Numbered from the stretch's first letter, positions 20,526 to 33,837 are shown. The stretch: DNA of 64,000 nt from Pseudisothecium myosuroides (GCA_951799445.1 OX637288.1:4528501-4592500); one strand, 5' to 3'. Program-made: numbers and translations. The notes: generated by a model from the letters alone, not told the origin.

Positions 20526-23374
20526 ACGGTTATAAATGGAGACTCCAAAAATTGCTTCCTATATGTCAAATAAAGTATATTTTTACATAAAGAATTCATA
20601 ACATTATAAACCTTTGTTACAAAGGCACTTTGACCTCTTATAATATTAGAGTCTTTATTGATAGGTAATTGGAAGAACATTTTTTGATTTTGTTGAATTT
20701 TTAGGATTACTAAACCTTTTGGATTTAATAAATTTAAAAAATACATTGGAACTTCAACAAAATACTAGAAAATACATTGACATTTGACTAAGTTGAGCCT
20801 TATCAAAAAATTTGGTCAAAGAAAAATTTCAAGAAAATTGATATTCTAATATCTACATTTTTAGAAAACTAGAACAAAGCCTTTGGCAACATTAAACAAT
20901 GTTGATCAAGATGTAAGGTTTCATTAAAAAGATGTTTGGATGTCATTAGGGCTTTAGCATGAATTTTTTGTCACTAAAAGTGGCTTTGGTCAACACAAAG
21001 CAAGTGCACTTCAACCACTAATAGAAACCAAAGATTTTACTACTTTAGAAAAGATCTTTACCAAGTTGTGTAATCTTAGAATTTGAATTCAATTCCAACT
21101 TCACATTTTGGGAATAAAGATTGTACAAAATCCTTAAAATGACAAAAATGATATCCAATTTGGGGCTATTTAAAAATAATAAAACATTATGAAAAGATTG
21201 CTAAAGATGTAAAATACATTCTTCTATTAAAGATACTATTAATTGCATCATTATAGTTATTTACTGTAATGATTTTACATCCAAAAAATAATTTTTTTTA
21301 TTAAGATCACGAACTCAATCCTGCACTATCATTCAAAGATTTTATTGAGGACACTAATTAAGATTTCAATCATTCATCACCTTGTGCCAACTATTCAATG
21401 GTTGCTTTAGGTTGAATGCATAACTATTACACTCCAATTCCTAGTTGCCTAGAATAAACAAAATATTTGAAATTGAACACTATGAGCGCTTATTTACCCA
21501 CCCTTAGAAAATAATTGAGCACAACCAGGCTCTAGTGTTTTGGGTTTGATTTCATCCTAAGGGGTGCCTAACATTGGTTTATTGTGCCTTCTAAGCAATG
21601 AATCTTTTGCTAAGTTTCCTATGTGTCCTAAATTTGTAAAGAAATCATAAGAAAAAAATGAAACTACTCACACTAGTTAATTAACAAAGCTACACTAGGC
21701 CACGGTGATTCTAAGTGGAGGATTCTATCATCCTAATTTATCAATTTAAGCTGAAAATTATCTCATGCCATTTCTAAAAACATAAAATTCACCTAATTTG
21801 GACACTCCTAGAGAAAGTTATAGACAGATGAAGTTTGGTCCTGAAGGGGAGCTCTAAACTTCATCCACTCTTTTCTATATGCTCCAAATTCCAATTTAAC
21901 TTGGGATTTGTACTATGGGATTGAATTCCTATGATTGGTCTAAATACTAAAGTTTGACTCGGATGGATGAAATCCCTAGGATTCATCCATTACTTGTCCC
22001 AAACTTCATCCCTTTCTAACTTCTATGTTTTTAAGTCTTTTCTTAGTTTTGTTCTAGTTTTGGATTACTCTAAGCTTGTTCTATGAAATTCTAAGTTTAA
22101 CCTTCAAAGTTCCTAATTCACCTTCTAGTTCTACCTAAAGGACTTAATTACCTTTGGACAGTTATTATTTTTGGAAACCTATGACTTGTTCCTTATAGAT
22201 CTTGATTTTACCTTTCTAGTTTGACCGATTACTCTAGGCTTGGACTTCCCTAGTAAAAGTTATGCATAGATGAAGTTTGACTGCTAATCGGTTCCTCAAA
22301 CTTCATTCACAATTTTCTCTTAATCCACAATTTGAAATTGACTTTTGACTTCAATTCTACTTTCTATATTTTGTTTCTTTCTAGATTCTACTTCTTGTTT
22401 CTCTTGATGAAATTAGCTAAATTTCATCCAATATGACCCCTAAATTTCATACACTTATATTTTTCTCACATTGACTCCGATTACTATGTGTTTTTTATGT
22501 TTTTGGAAACCTCCAGACCTCTACTTTAAGATTTTCCACTCAAACTTGATTTGAATTTGCATCTTAAAGGTCTGACTTGCTTCTAGACCTCGGCCTTAAC
22601 TAACACTTGCTAATTGCAGAAGTTTAAACGGAAAAGGAGGGTTTAGCGACCTACTTCATATTGAAGATCTTGAATTAGATTGTTGAGGTTCCCTTCTAGC
22701 TCCGCGTTGGTTGCCATCTTGTCCCTTGAAAAATTTATCAATTGTTTTATAGAAAATCAATTCCAATTGTAATCCTAAGTTCTAGCTACTTTTCCTTTTT
22801 TTCTTTTTCCCTCTCTTTCTTTTCTATACTATTCCTTTACTCCATGTTAATTACCTTACAACCACCTTATAACTCCGAGGCAATTAAACGGGCACGTTCT
22901 TTTGTTCTCTTATGTGCTTGGACCCACCCTATGGCCCTCAACGCCTCTTGGAATTTTCTCTAATCCTCTCCCCACTCGTCTTCCTCCTATTAAACCTCCT
23001 TCCTTGTCAATCTTCTCACTTCTCCTTCCTCTTGTCCTTTGCATTGGTGTTGAAAGCTTGGTTGTTTATGAGTAGAGACTTGAGTAGAGAGCTTGGAGGA
23101 GTGGTTGAGGTATGAGTGTATGGAAGTGCTTCTTACTTCCTAAACTATGCTACATCTCTATTTCTAATCCCTCTTTTTATTTGGCTTCTTTCTTCTACTC
23201 CTTTTTCTAATCTACTTCTACTCTACTAATTCTTCTCTATTAATTTTACTTCTTCCTCTACTAATTTCCACTTCACTCATTCTATTCTACTAAACCTACT
23301 TTACTTCTCCCTCCCTTCTTTAATTTATTTGGCATAATTCAAAAAAAAATAAAAAATAGCCTAGAGGCTCTAGC
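20526..23374. other. AT-rich stretch without recognised gene
   Basis: No supported gene. Pyrimidine-rich text (CTTCTACTC and similar) dominates 22780-23330. Short frames at 22742-23115 are hydrophobic only because of T-rich composition. No repeat partner inside the window. Confidence 0.5.
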
Positions 23375-23565
23375 CCTCGTTGGTCTGAGGTTGGCCCTTG
23401 GTCTAAGGTTAGCCCTTGTTGACTGAGGTTTTGGCCCCGCTGACTAAGCCTGGCCCGCCTATTGGCTAGGGTCTGGTTTGCCGCTAGCTGAGCTCAGTCC
23501 ACTGCTAGTTTAAGTTCGGCCCTTGCTGGTCTAAAACTCTGGCCTTTGCTACTTGTCGGGATTTT
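23375..23565 (+). repeat. Degenerate minisatellite
   Basis: About six imperfect units of roughly 30 bp built on a TTGGCCCTTG-CTGGTCTAAGG theme, with GGTCTGAGGT, GGTCTAAGGT, TGACTGAGGT and TAGCTGAGCT variants. Unit edges are loose. Local GC is well above the surroundings. Confidence 0.55.
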
Positions 23566-24033
23566 TTTGGAGGTGCTGGTTGGTCTGGGGGGGTTGGCTC
23601 TAATTAGACCTACATGGAAGGGAATGAAAATACTCCACCTACCACTACTAATTTCTACCTAGGCTTGATTCTGAACCTCTACAATCTTGGATGCTAAACT
23701 TTGGTTGTTTCCAAGAATGTCTTGGAAACTAAACTTTGTCAATAATCACCAGGGGGGTTCAAAGTTTTGCTGTAGAATTGGGTTTAATACCAAATCTAAG
23801 ACTATTACTAGGGGGCACCACCCAGGGTCAAGGCTCCACCATTAATTGGATTTTTAACACACAATCTAAGACCCTTTGATTCGAAAGGGGGTCAAAGCTT
23901 CGCCGTCTTGGCACAAGAAACACGTGACAAAGTGGACAAGGTCAGCTGATCATGGACACTAGGCCACACTCAAAAACACAAGGATGACTCATGTTAGTAT
24001 ACTCAATTGTTAGTGCAAAACCTCAACTTTTAA

Positions 24034-24959
24034 CTAACCCCTAAAGGACCAAAGTCCTCTCGGGGGACATTTGGGATTTCGGACAGGCTCGTGTGACCTA
24101 AAATTTTGACTTGATTTTTTGAAACTTTTTTTGAAGATAGGAAATTACATTAGCTTTCTAAAAATGTAATTTTTTTTTCAATCGGTGCTTGGGAGCAAAA
24201 GTTATGCCACCTGAAGTCAAAAAAACAGTTCGCCGGGAAGGAAAAAAAACTTTAAAAAATTGAATTTCTCTTAAAAAATCATTTTCCCTCAAAGATATGT
24301 TTTTGTCTACATTTGAAGCTTTGATTCATTCTATTTGGACTTGGAATGAAGAAGTTATGGACAATCTTGATTTTTGGGCAATCTAAGCATCTTCAAAAAA
24401 AAACTAACTTATAGAATTCATATTTGAATGCAATTTTCAAATTTTTTCAATTTTTTTTTTTTGATAAGATTAAGTTTGTTTGCAAGAATAATCTCACTTT
24501 TGGTATTATGGTGGTTTAATTCCACCTAAGAGCTATTATCGTAACGATTTAGTGTTTCTTTCAATTTTGGACCTACTTCTACTTAACAATTTTTTATATG
24601 TGAAATCAAGTTTTGACATTCTAAAAATTTTTCCTTAACTCTCAATTCAAATGTTCAACATAAAAAACTTTAACTTCATGGTGTGTAGTGCAAAAAAAAT
24701 CCACAAATGGCCGTCAAAGTCATCTGAAATTGCAAGCCACAGTTCAAAAAAACTTCTTTTTTCAACTTCAAATGCTAATATCTTCCAATATGTACGGTCA
24801 AACTTCATGAAATCTTTACCTCATCATTTGAGACAACTAAAGTACAAGATCATATGGTAAGATTCTTAAAAAAAAATTGGTTTAAGAAGTGATTGCAGCA
24901 AAAAAGGCAGTTTTCAATGGTTTTGGAGCTAGAAAATGTCTAGATCCCTTACGGGCTAA
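24034..24959 (+). mobile_element. TTAA-type element, family 1 (CTAA borders)
   Basis: CTAACCCCTAAAGGACCAAAG starts it, and a decayed end reading CCCTTACGGGCTAA closes it, giving 926 bp. Both borders are CTAA instead of TTAA. The hairpin-bearing end (CCTCTCGGGGG) is at the left. It is closely related to 5088-6016. Confidence 0.65.
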
Positions 24960-25480
24960 AGGCCCCCCAAAGTGGCATTGCCAAGGTACGGTTGGGGGTT
25001 GCTTTAGGGTCAATACAAGGATCCAAAAAGGGAACTCAAATCCCAAGAAAAACGTGACAACAAAGGATTAGTAGAATGAACTCTCAAGGCCCTAAAAGGG
25101 TTGAGAGCCCGTGACCCAAGAAGATACAAGTGAAAAGGGGCCCAAAAACCTCTACAAGCTTGAATAAAAACAACAATAAGACAAAAAATGCCATAAAAAC
25201 ACCGTTTAAGGTTTTTGGCTAAAATGCCAAAATATTCAACACAAGTTGAACTCAACGGACCCCAAAACAAGATTGGGGGATTGGGGGATGGTTTGAGAGA
25301 GAAATGGGTGCCCTTTTATACTCTTTTGGGGCACCGACTTCCACTCATTTTAACCTAGGTAATCCTAGCACTTTAGATTTTCATCACTTTAGATTTCTAT
25401 CTAAAGCTAGCGCTAGCGTTAAAAATCTATTTTTTGAAGTTTACCTTTTCAGACAAATGGAACTAGCTACGGTTGTTTAG
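24960..25480 (-). other. Possible LTR-like promoter region
   Basis: On the minus strand a clear TATAAAAGGG (25311-25320) is followed by CACCC and CTCTCTC, then about 300 bases of leader-like sequence. The layout resembles the U3-R-U5 of an LTR, but no TG/CA borders, primer-binding site or second copy was found. A promoter of an unrelated decayed gene is equally possible. Confidence 0.25.
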
Positions 25481-25733
25481 AAGGTTTTAGGGAACAAGAA
25501 AAGACTCCTTGCTGACTTCATTCCAACTTCATGTGCTCCCGGGACGCCGGTCAACTCTACGTAAATTCCACCATGTTGGTATTTTGGAGGAATGTTGGTG
25601 ATTTGGACACTTACCACTATTGGAACGTCTTGAAATATGTTGGGGAGTGTTATTAGCATAAAAAAAAATAAGCTAATTTTTAGTGAGATTTTACTGCAAC
25701 CTAAGTAATTTTCAAGAAAATCCCATCGTCGGT

Positions 25734-25961
25734 TTAGGCGGTTAACTGTTCGAAAAGGGCATCTCTGCAAGTCAAAGAAATTCGAAACTTCTTGGGAAAT
25801 CTCTCGTGGAGTTTTTCAAGAGGTGTGTAAGCTCATGCTTTTACTTTGAATATTTTGATAAGGAGTTCAAAATCAACCTCCTTCAATATATCGACAACTA
25901 GGGAATCTTTTGCACACGAGGAAATCTTGGCGAATGGATTTTGCTTCAAAATTTTGGGCAT
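25734..25961 (-). pseudogene. Decayed coding-like stretch
   Basis: The minus-strand frame starting at ATG 25961 reads through to 25734 with only two stops, at 25833-25835 and 25734-25736. Composition between the stops is protein-like: rich in Lys, Phe, Leu and Glu, with EKLHERFPKKF. I recognise no domain. It could be a worn retrotransposon gag or host gene fragment. Weak evidence. Confidence 0.2.
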
Positions 25962-26566
25962 GTTTCCAACCCTAGATCACTATCCGGTGGCCATAGATTC
26001 TTTTGTTGACCCATCTTGAGAAAGTGATTCTTGTACGCTAATAATTGGGATTTCTATTATTTTGTCAATAGGATGGGAAAACCAAAACCTATCTTTAGAA
26101 ATCTTTCTAAAGATCTCTCAAGACTTTGTTCGGACCAATTTTGCCAAGCATAGTCACATGTACAGTAGTTTTAGGCTACTTGGATAAGAACGCTCAAACC
26201 TTCCAATTCTCATTACTTTTGAGGTTTTAACCTATTTACAAGTGGAATTTAAGGGTATTCTAGGGATGAAACTCTATTTAGGACCAAATGCTATATTGGC
26301 ATGTAACATACATATTTTGAATTCACACTCTTTTTTGGATTTTTTGTATATAATTATAACTTAAATTATGAAATTTGAAAAAAAAAAAACTATGAGTCCC
26401 AAGTGACGAATTGGGAGCTCACATACACAAACATGTTTTAAAAATAAAAATATATAATAATTAAATTGCACTAGAAGATTTTGATGAAACATATAGTATG
26501 AAACTTCATTGATGCTTATAAATAATCTATAGATTGCAATGGTCACATTCATTGAACTAACATGCT

Positions 26567-28080
26567 TTAACCCCTAAAGGACCATTGTCCCTTCGGGAGA
26601 CAAATGTGTTTTTGGGCAGGTACCTACAGGCTGAAATTTTCTTCTGATTTTTTGAAACTTTTTTTGGAGGTAGAAAAGCTAATTAGCTTTGTGGGAATAT
26701 AATTTTTTTCACAATCGGTGCCTGGGAAAAAAGTTATGACCAAATAAGCTCAAAACAGGGGACGGGGGGTAGCCCAACAGCAAAATAAAAATGGCAAAAA
26801 TTTGAATTTCTTTTTTAAATATTTTTTTTCTCATAGATTATATTTTTGTCTATTTGGAAAGCTTTGATTCATTTCATTTGGATTTATTATGAGAAAGTTA
26901 TGGACATTCTTGTTTTCCAGGCAGTTAGAGCGAGAGTTAGAGCCTTGGGGGGGTCACTTAGAGTGTCCATTAGAAAACACGTGCGAACAAAACTTTGGAC
27001 CCCCTATATTATATCCTAAAATTTAAATAAAATGAAATAAAAAAAATATGACTAGATTTTCCTACTTCAAAAGTTTATGTTTTGAATTATTGATATTTTT
27101 ATTTGTTAATGATAATTAGTTACAAATTTTTGAAGTAATTAGATACACTGTACAACTGAAAAATAACTTTCACACCCCTATATTATATCCTAAAAAATTG
27201 TCTAAAAAATGAACAAAAAATTTCTAAAAATAGCTCTCGATTGAAAGTTCATTTTGAGTTGAGTATTGATGCAATGGTCATCTAAATGTGATCTCTATAA
27301 ATATTTGAGTTGAAAAACATGCCGTTTTAGGCCATTTTCAACCTCTTGTACAAATCATTTCAACTATTATTTTAGTTTGAAATTTTGGCAATAGAAACCT
27401 ATAGTCATTATTAAGCAACCCTCAAAATTTTAAGTTGAAATTATAGTTCATTAGAAACCACTTGTTCGCACGTGGTTTGTAGTAAAATACTAGGTGCCCC
27501 CCCCAAGGTTAGAGCATCTTCTTAAAAAAATAACTTGTAGGATTCATTTCTGAATGCAATTTTTCAAATTTTTCAATTTTTTTTTCATGGTTTAGTTTAC
27601 TTGCTAGAACAATCTCACCATTGGGATTAGTGCATTTCCATTCCATCTAAAATATATGAATATTTTAGATTTTCCTTCTATCTTGTACCTACTCCTACTT
27701 AACAATTTTTTTAAGAATGATAATTAAGTTTTTTTGAATTTTTTTTTTCCTAAACCCTCAATTCAATTCTCCACTATAAAGATTTAAAGCTCAAAACTCT
27801 GTAGTGCAAAAATTTTAAGTTAAACATGTTCAAAGTCAAAAAATCTGGTCCCGCAATGTGCTGAAAAATTTGTTTTTTTACTTTAAACGCAAATATCTTG
27901 CAATCTATGCGGTCAAAAATTCTGAAATTTTTTCCACACTTTTTTTATACTAGTTAGGTGTAAGATCCTACGGTTAGATATGAAAAAAAAACATTTTTCA
28001 ATTTTTTTACTTTTTGCTATAGAAATGGCAGCTTTGAGTGTTTTTTGGCAGAAAAAAGGCCTTGGTCCTTTAGGGGTTAA
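26567..28080 (+). mobile_element. TTAA-flanked element, family 1 (interrupted)
   Basis: TTAACCCCTAAAGGACCATT at the left and GGTCCTTTAGGGGTTAA at the right form a near-perfect terminal repeat. The total is 1514 bp. Without the insertion at 26943-27508 it is about 0.94 kb. The hairpin-bearing end (TCCCTTCGGGAGA) is at the left. It is one of the best-kept termini in the window. Confidence 0.75.
26943..27508. mobile_element. MITE with CCTTGGGGGGG termini (nested)
   Basis: CCTTGGGGGGGTCACTTAG at the left is mirrored by CTAGGTGCCCCCCCCAAGG at the right. The terminal repeat continues imperfectly for about 50 bp, through CACGTGCGAACAA. It is flanked by TTAGAG on both sides (26937-26942 and 27509-27514). 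The 566-bp element interrupts the family-1 block that reads GTTAGAGCATCTTCTT elsewhere. A small extra GAGAG-type duplication sits at the left border. Confidence 0.65.
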
Positions 28081-29242
28081 AGATACATTGAGGTACAATG
28101 AAACTAAAAATAAAAAGACCTTCAAGTACCTACAACCTTAAAAATTGTAGAAACAACACAAATTTGTCACTCTTTGTCTATAATGTAATTCCTATGCCAA
28201 ACAATAGTTAAAATGTTAGAAATAATTTTTTGAATTAAAACTTTTATTGTTTTTTTATGAAAAAGTTTTGATTAGGTTTATTATTGATCAATAGTTGGTA
28301 ATTAGTGACTATGAACAAAGTATTTTAGTTTCAAACTCATCACTTTATTCATGGTCACCGATTACTAATTACTATAAAGATTATACTGCTAGAGAATTTT
28401 TGAAAAGGCCTAAAGATGATAATTTCATAATTTTGTAAAAGTCGTTCCAACAGCTAATTGAAATAGCCAAAGGCTACTTTATTTAACAAGTTAATGGTAA
28501 GGATTATTTAAAGTTTCAGATTTGAAAATGATAAATTTTGTAGTTTCTTACAAAATTTTAAAATACTCATAACATTATGCAAGATGGATGAATTTTTTTT
28601 GCAATATTTGGACATTTCACTTGTAATATTCCAAACAATCATTCAAACATTCCAAAAAATATCTAATTTATGTCTGAATCTGTCTTGCCCTAACTCGAAG
28701 CATCTTCTAGCAATGTATCCATCGACCTGGAATTGTAGATGGTTTTGGTTGATACCCATCTGTGGTGGTGTTTTCAACCGCCATGGAGTATGTATGTTCC
28801 CGGATCTCGGATGGGCGCTTTTAGTAAATATTGTGCACCACGTGTAGCGATGGAGTATTGGGGGGGGGGCTATTTACCTCCAAGGTAGAAATAGAAGGGT
28901 CTCTATAATTACTTAAATCTTGAAAATGGCCTATATTATGGCACTCTATCATTACTTATAATGTCGATGTCAATGGAATTTTTTGTAGGCTATATTCCTT
29001 ATAATAAAAAATAGGTAATTGAAAAGCAAGGTGAAAGCAAAAGTGCTTGGAAAAATAGTACCCCAAAACCTTACATGACTTTCAATTCTTTTTCATGCAT
29101 ATGTTGTCGTGTTTTTTCAAACAAATATTTTTGAATGTTTGGAAATTTTCAAATTCTAATTAAACTTTTCAAGCTTCTTGTTTTTACACTAGTAGAAAGG
29201 GCCAAAGGGGTGTCCTACAATACCAAGCTTCGGTGTTAAAGC
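28081..29242. other. AT-rich stretch without recognised gene
   Basis: No supported gene or repeat copy. A run of nine G residues lies near 28861. The frame at 28584-28847 has no recognisable domain. Confidence 0.5.
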
Positions 29243-30157
29243 TTAATCCCTCAAGGACCGAGGCCTTTTTTCGGCCAAAAAACAAAACTCCATTTCTATA
29301 GCAAAGAGTAAAAAAAAATTAAATTGTTTTTTATCCACATCTAACTGTAGGATCTTACATCTAACTATTATAAAAAAGTGTGGAAAAAATTTCAGAATTT
29401 TTGACCGCACAGATTGCAAGATATTTGCGTTCAAAGTGAAAAGAACAAATTTTTCATCACAAAGGGGGACAAGATTTTTTGACTTTGAACATTTTTAACT
29501 TAAAATTTTTGCACCACAGAGTTTTGAGCTTTAAATCTTCATAGTGGAGAATTGAGTTGAGAGTCTAGGAAAAAAAAATTCAAAAAAACTTAATTATCGT
29601 TCTAAAAAAAATTGTTAAGTAAAAGTAGGTACAAAGATAGAAGGAAAATCTAAAATATTCATATATTTTAGATGGAATGGAAATGCACTAATCCCAATGG
29701 TGAGATTGTTCTAGCAAGTAAACTAAACCATGCAAATAAAAAATTTGAAAAATTTGAAAAATTTCTTTCAAAAATGAATTCTACAAGTTATTTTTTTCAA
29801 GAAGATGCTCTAATTGCCTGAAAAACAAGAATGTCCATAACTTTTTCATAACAAGTCGAAATGAAATGAATCAAAGCTTTACAAATAGACAAAAATATAA
29901 TCTATGAGAAAAAAAAAATTGCAAATTGCAAATTTTTTTTGCTGCCCGGGCTGCCCCCCGTCCCCTATTTTGAGCTTATTTGGTCATAACTATTGTTCCT
30001 GGGCACCAATTGTGAAAAAAATTATATTCCCACGAAGCCAATGAGTTCTTCTAGCTTCAAAAAAAGTTTCAAAAAATCACGACAAAATTTTAGCCCGTAG
30101 GTACTTGCCCAAAATTGCATTTGTCCCCCAAAGGGACAATGGTCTTTTAGGGGTTAA
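29243..30157 (-). mobile_element. TTAA-flanked element, family 1 (reverse)
   Basis: TTAATCCCTCAAGGACCGAGG starts it, and GGTCTTTTAGGGGTTAA ends it at 30157. It is 915 bp with the hairpin-bearing end at the right (GTCCCCCAAAGGGAC). It is very similar to 53764-54678. Confidence 0.7.
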
Positions 30158-30674
30158 TGCTCATGGACAATATGAGCAATAAGTTGGTTGTTATTTGGTC
30201 TTGCATGGAGCACCACACTCTAACCATAGAGCTTGGCATTCTACGACACCCTTCAGACCACTGGTATTAGATTGAGTGAAATGCAAAAAAAAGGTATTTC
30301 AAAAGCTACAATTGAGTTTGACTAAGACATATCTACTTTTTGCATACATGCAAGGACTTGTTGAGGTTAAACTTTAAACAAAAAGTAATGTATAGTCAAG
30401 AAAATATATTTTGAACCCACAATGAGAGGACAATGGAACAAGAGTGTTACACTACATTGATTTGTCTTATTAGTGAGATGGAAAAATTATTCACCAATTT
30501 TTTTTAATTTGTGTGAAAATTGATATACTATAGTATTATAGTAATATTTCAACCTACACTAATTCAAAATAGTGTGATTTTGGTAAATTAATGTCGTGCA
30601 CAAGTACTACTAGGACACATTAGTGTATAGGTACCACAATAAATTTTGTGTAGCTACTAAATCAACCTCTCATA

Positions 30675-30955
30675 TAAGGTGGGCACTTCCAAATGCGTTG
30701 ATGACCCTAAATCGCCATCTTCACTCTATGTACATCTCCATTTTGTGTACATCCCCAAAATCAAGTATGTACCTATGTGGAAGAAATGCGAATACAACCA
30801 AACTTTGTTCCTTCATATCTTTTGCATATAGTATCCAAAAGTCGCATTCTTTGGCTCATTTCACTTGCCAACAAGAAAATTTAAAAATTTGAACAGTCTA
30901 ATAATAGTATTTAGGCACAATAGCAATTAGTGGCGCATTTGGGGTGCCCACTTTA
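30675..30955. mobile_element. MITE with TAAGGTRGGCA termini, copy 1
   Basis: TAAGGTGGGCACTTCCAAA at the left is mirrored by TTTGGGGTGCCCACTTTA at the right. TA at each border may be the target duplication. It is 281 bp. The interior is homologous along its length to 52710-52983. Confidence 0.6.
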
Positions 30956-32440
30956 CAGTACAAATCACCTATTTTGCAAGTAGTTCGTCCTTTTTCTTAT
31001 TTCCTTTGTCCTACCAATCCACTACCGTTACTGTAGTGAAGATTTTCTGAACAGTAGGAGTCCGTAGTATGTAGGCAGGTTCACAGATTGGACACAGGAG
31101 AGAGCATGCACAGCATGTATCTGACTTGCACAGGCACTATAAACTAACTCTTCTTTTTTGACCCAAACAGAAGAAGACCGACCCATGCAAAAAATCTGAA
31201 GTACAAAATGCCCTCCTCATCGGTAACGGAGCTCAAACTTTATCAGTCTTGCATCAAGGAGGTGTAACCGTGGAAGCAGGGCTGTCACTCAAGGTTTGCT
31301 TGAACGTGAAATGGTGAAGCTTTTCAGCAGACTCGCTCTGGCCGGAAAGCTTCGAAGACACAGAAAGAGCTGCCTGAGTGGGTAGTTGTTGCGAGGTGAG
31401 CCTGGCAATCATGTGCGCAGTGATGAGCCAGGGAGACACACTGCCGATCTGTCTCTCATTTTGGTTATGAGCCAGTACGTGAGATCGACCTGCTTGTCTC
31501 TCAATTCCGATCTGCGGCAGTGTCGAATTTCAGTTTCTCCAGAGCTGCTCTCAGTGAGCTGTCTGTGGCTGTTGAATTGAATGTTGCTGTTCGTGATATA
31601 TACACATGTTAATTACTGATTACTGATCATGACAGTCGATGATGCTTTACGTCAGTGCTGCGAAACACGAACAACAGCAATAACCTCGACGTCAGTGTAA
31701 GATATAGAGAGAAGGATCTTTGAGGGCCGGACTAGAAGTGATTTTTTTCTGTACGTTGTCCCCTTCAGCTGCAGAGTTCACTGAAGGTGACTGTATGTGC
31801 CACTAGTGATCGAAGATCGAATTTGGAAGAGTCCCACATGCCAAGAAGAATCATTATACCGGTATTACCTTTTTCATATCACAAGCCAGTGAACTCACAT
31901 TGTAGCAGACAATTCTATTCTACATGATGCCATAAATATTTGCCAGAATAGTGCATTTGCAGTTGGTTTGCTTCGGATCGGATCTATGCAGCCTTATCGA
32001 TCTTTGCACGGGTCATTTCACACTGGACTCCGAAACTGGCTGCACAACTGTTATTTGTAGGCAGTAACTATATATATATATACACACACAAATGATACCC
32101 TGTGCACTCACAACAGTCACAAGATGGATGAGGATGCGAACAGGGAGACAAATCCCAAACCTTGAAAATCTAGATCCACCGGCAGTGTGCCTCATAGGCC
32201 TGTTCTTTGACCACAAAAAGTTAGTCCAACAGCTGCCGTTCGTCAGGCCATTCCATGTGTGCAGAAAATCCTGCCGTCAGTGGCTCACGAGCCTCATGAC
32301 CCATTGACTCGATTCCTTGGTACTATTAAACAGACCCTCATGGAGAGGAGTTCATGAAGCAAGTTTCACAACATTCACAAAGTGGGAGATATTGAAATTC
32401 AAATCATTTTCTGCACTTATAATTTAGAAATTAAGAAAAT
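30956..32440. other. Less AT-rich stretch without supported gene
   Basis: Composition resembles the gene-flanking zones. A TATAAAC lies at about 31138 on the plus strand, followed by an ATG at 31208 that gives only a 19-codon frame. A short minus frame at 31254-31439 is Ser/Thr-rich. A TATATATATA-CACACACA run lies at about 32070-32089. None of these is enough to call a gene; a non-coding transcript is possible. Confidence 0.35.
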
Positions 32441-32459
32441 AACCCAAGATGGGATTCAC

Positions 32460-33060
32460 CTCTGTCAAAAATTTGTCAAAATTCCCACTTTTTAGTACAT
32501 TGGCTAAAATTGAAAACCAAATGCCTTTTTTTGAACTTCAACTACACAAAAGTGTAGTAGACTAGTATGACAATGTTTTGGAAAATTTTCATCCCATTTG
32601 ACCCTATGGATTGAAAGATTATAATATTTGAAGTAGGAAAAAAAGATTCTTCCCATTCTTGCCTAATGGGGTCAGCAGACTTCGAGCCTTGGCTTTTGGA
32701 CTAAAATTTTTGCTCTTGATGAATTTAAATCTCTCCATTATTGAGTTCTAAAACTTGTTAGATACACTCATGTAAAATTTCAATACCAAATATGGAGGCT
32801 AGCCTACTCTATATCTCCTTGCAATGCAAAGAAGTGAAATGAATTAGCAATACACTAGTCATTTTTTGATGATTTCTTGTGCAATGAGGAAATTTTTATT
32901 TAAAATCCAAAGAGTGAAAGGTTAGAGACAAAAATTTGGAGTATATAGGAAAAAATTCCAAAAATTTGACTTCAATAGATTGTAAGATAATAGGGCCTGA
33001 AGTTAAAAGAAAATGATTGTTTTTCAAATCTACCCTTTCATAGCTAACAAAAAAATTAAC
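32460..33060 (+). repeat. Decayed relative of the TTAA-element superfamily
   Basis: It retains the internal order seen in intact copies: GGAAAATTTTCATCCC, GACCCTATGGATTG, then AAGATTATAATATTTGAAGTAGGA. No terminal repeat remains. Confidence 0.35.
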
Positions 33061-33109
33061 TTCTCTTAGAATAAAATTTGAAAACTAAAATTTGTTCTTT
33101 TTTGAACAA

Positions 33110-33837
33110 GGGTGAATGCAAGAAACACCGATTTTGTTGCATTTTTACAATACTCATGATTTATCTTCTGGAGTACTATAAAATTAGTAAAATAATTTAA
33201 AAAAATATATATATATATGGCTAACATATACACCTTTAAGATGAAGGCAACCAACAAAGGACATGCATAGAAAAATTCTTTAAGCTAGTGAACTAAAAAA
33301 GTGCCAAATCTCAAGAAAATGGCTATCTTGATGTATAAATTAGTTAAAAATAGGAAACAAAATTAAATACATAAAATGAAAATTGGCCATTTATAACAAC
33401 TCTATGGAGATGGTCATTCACCCAAAAATTCCAAAATAATATTTTATATGTTTCAAAATGTAAGCAAAAAGAAGGGCACTTTGTGGACTTCCACACCACA
33501 TACAATTAACTATTTTTATAATTCCTTCCCTACATAGCTACAAGTCTACTAGAAGACCATGCCCTCCAAATTTCAGCTCAAAATTCGTTTTTTGGGGTAC
33601 TAAATAGTACTAAAAACCTCTAAATTGGCAAGTGTGATATATAATTGGGGGCTATTTTTGGACAATAAACTATTTTTGAAAATTACAAAAAATAGGCAAG
33701 GTGACATATAATAGTCATGAGTACCTTACCTATAAATCTTAAGTCATTTGGAGCCAGAACGCAAAAGTTATGGCCAAAAAACTAATCAAAATGCTAGGTG
33801 TGATGCAAAATAGTACAGGTGTTTCTTGCATTCACCC
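33110..33837. mobile_element. TIR element with GGGTGAATGCAAGAAACACC ends
   Basis: A perfect 20-bp inverted repeat (GGGTGAATGCAAGAAACACC) bounds 728 bp. The right part (CTGTACTATTTTGCATC, then CATAACTTTTG, on the minus strand) resembles the arms of the palindrome at 37789-38880, whose ends are nearly the same. No coding capacity and no clear target duplication. Confidence 0.6.
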
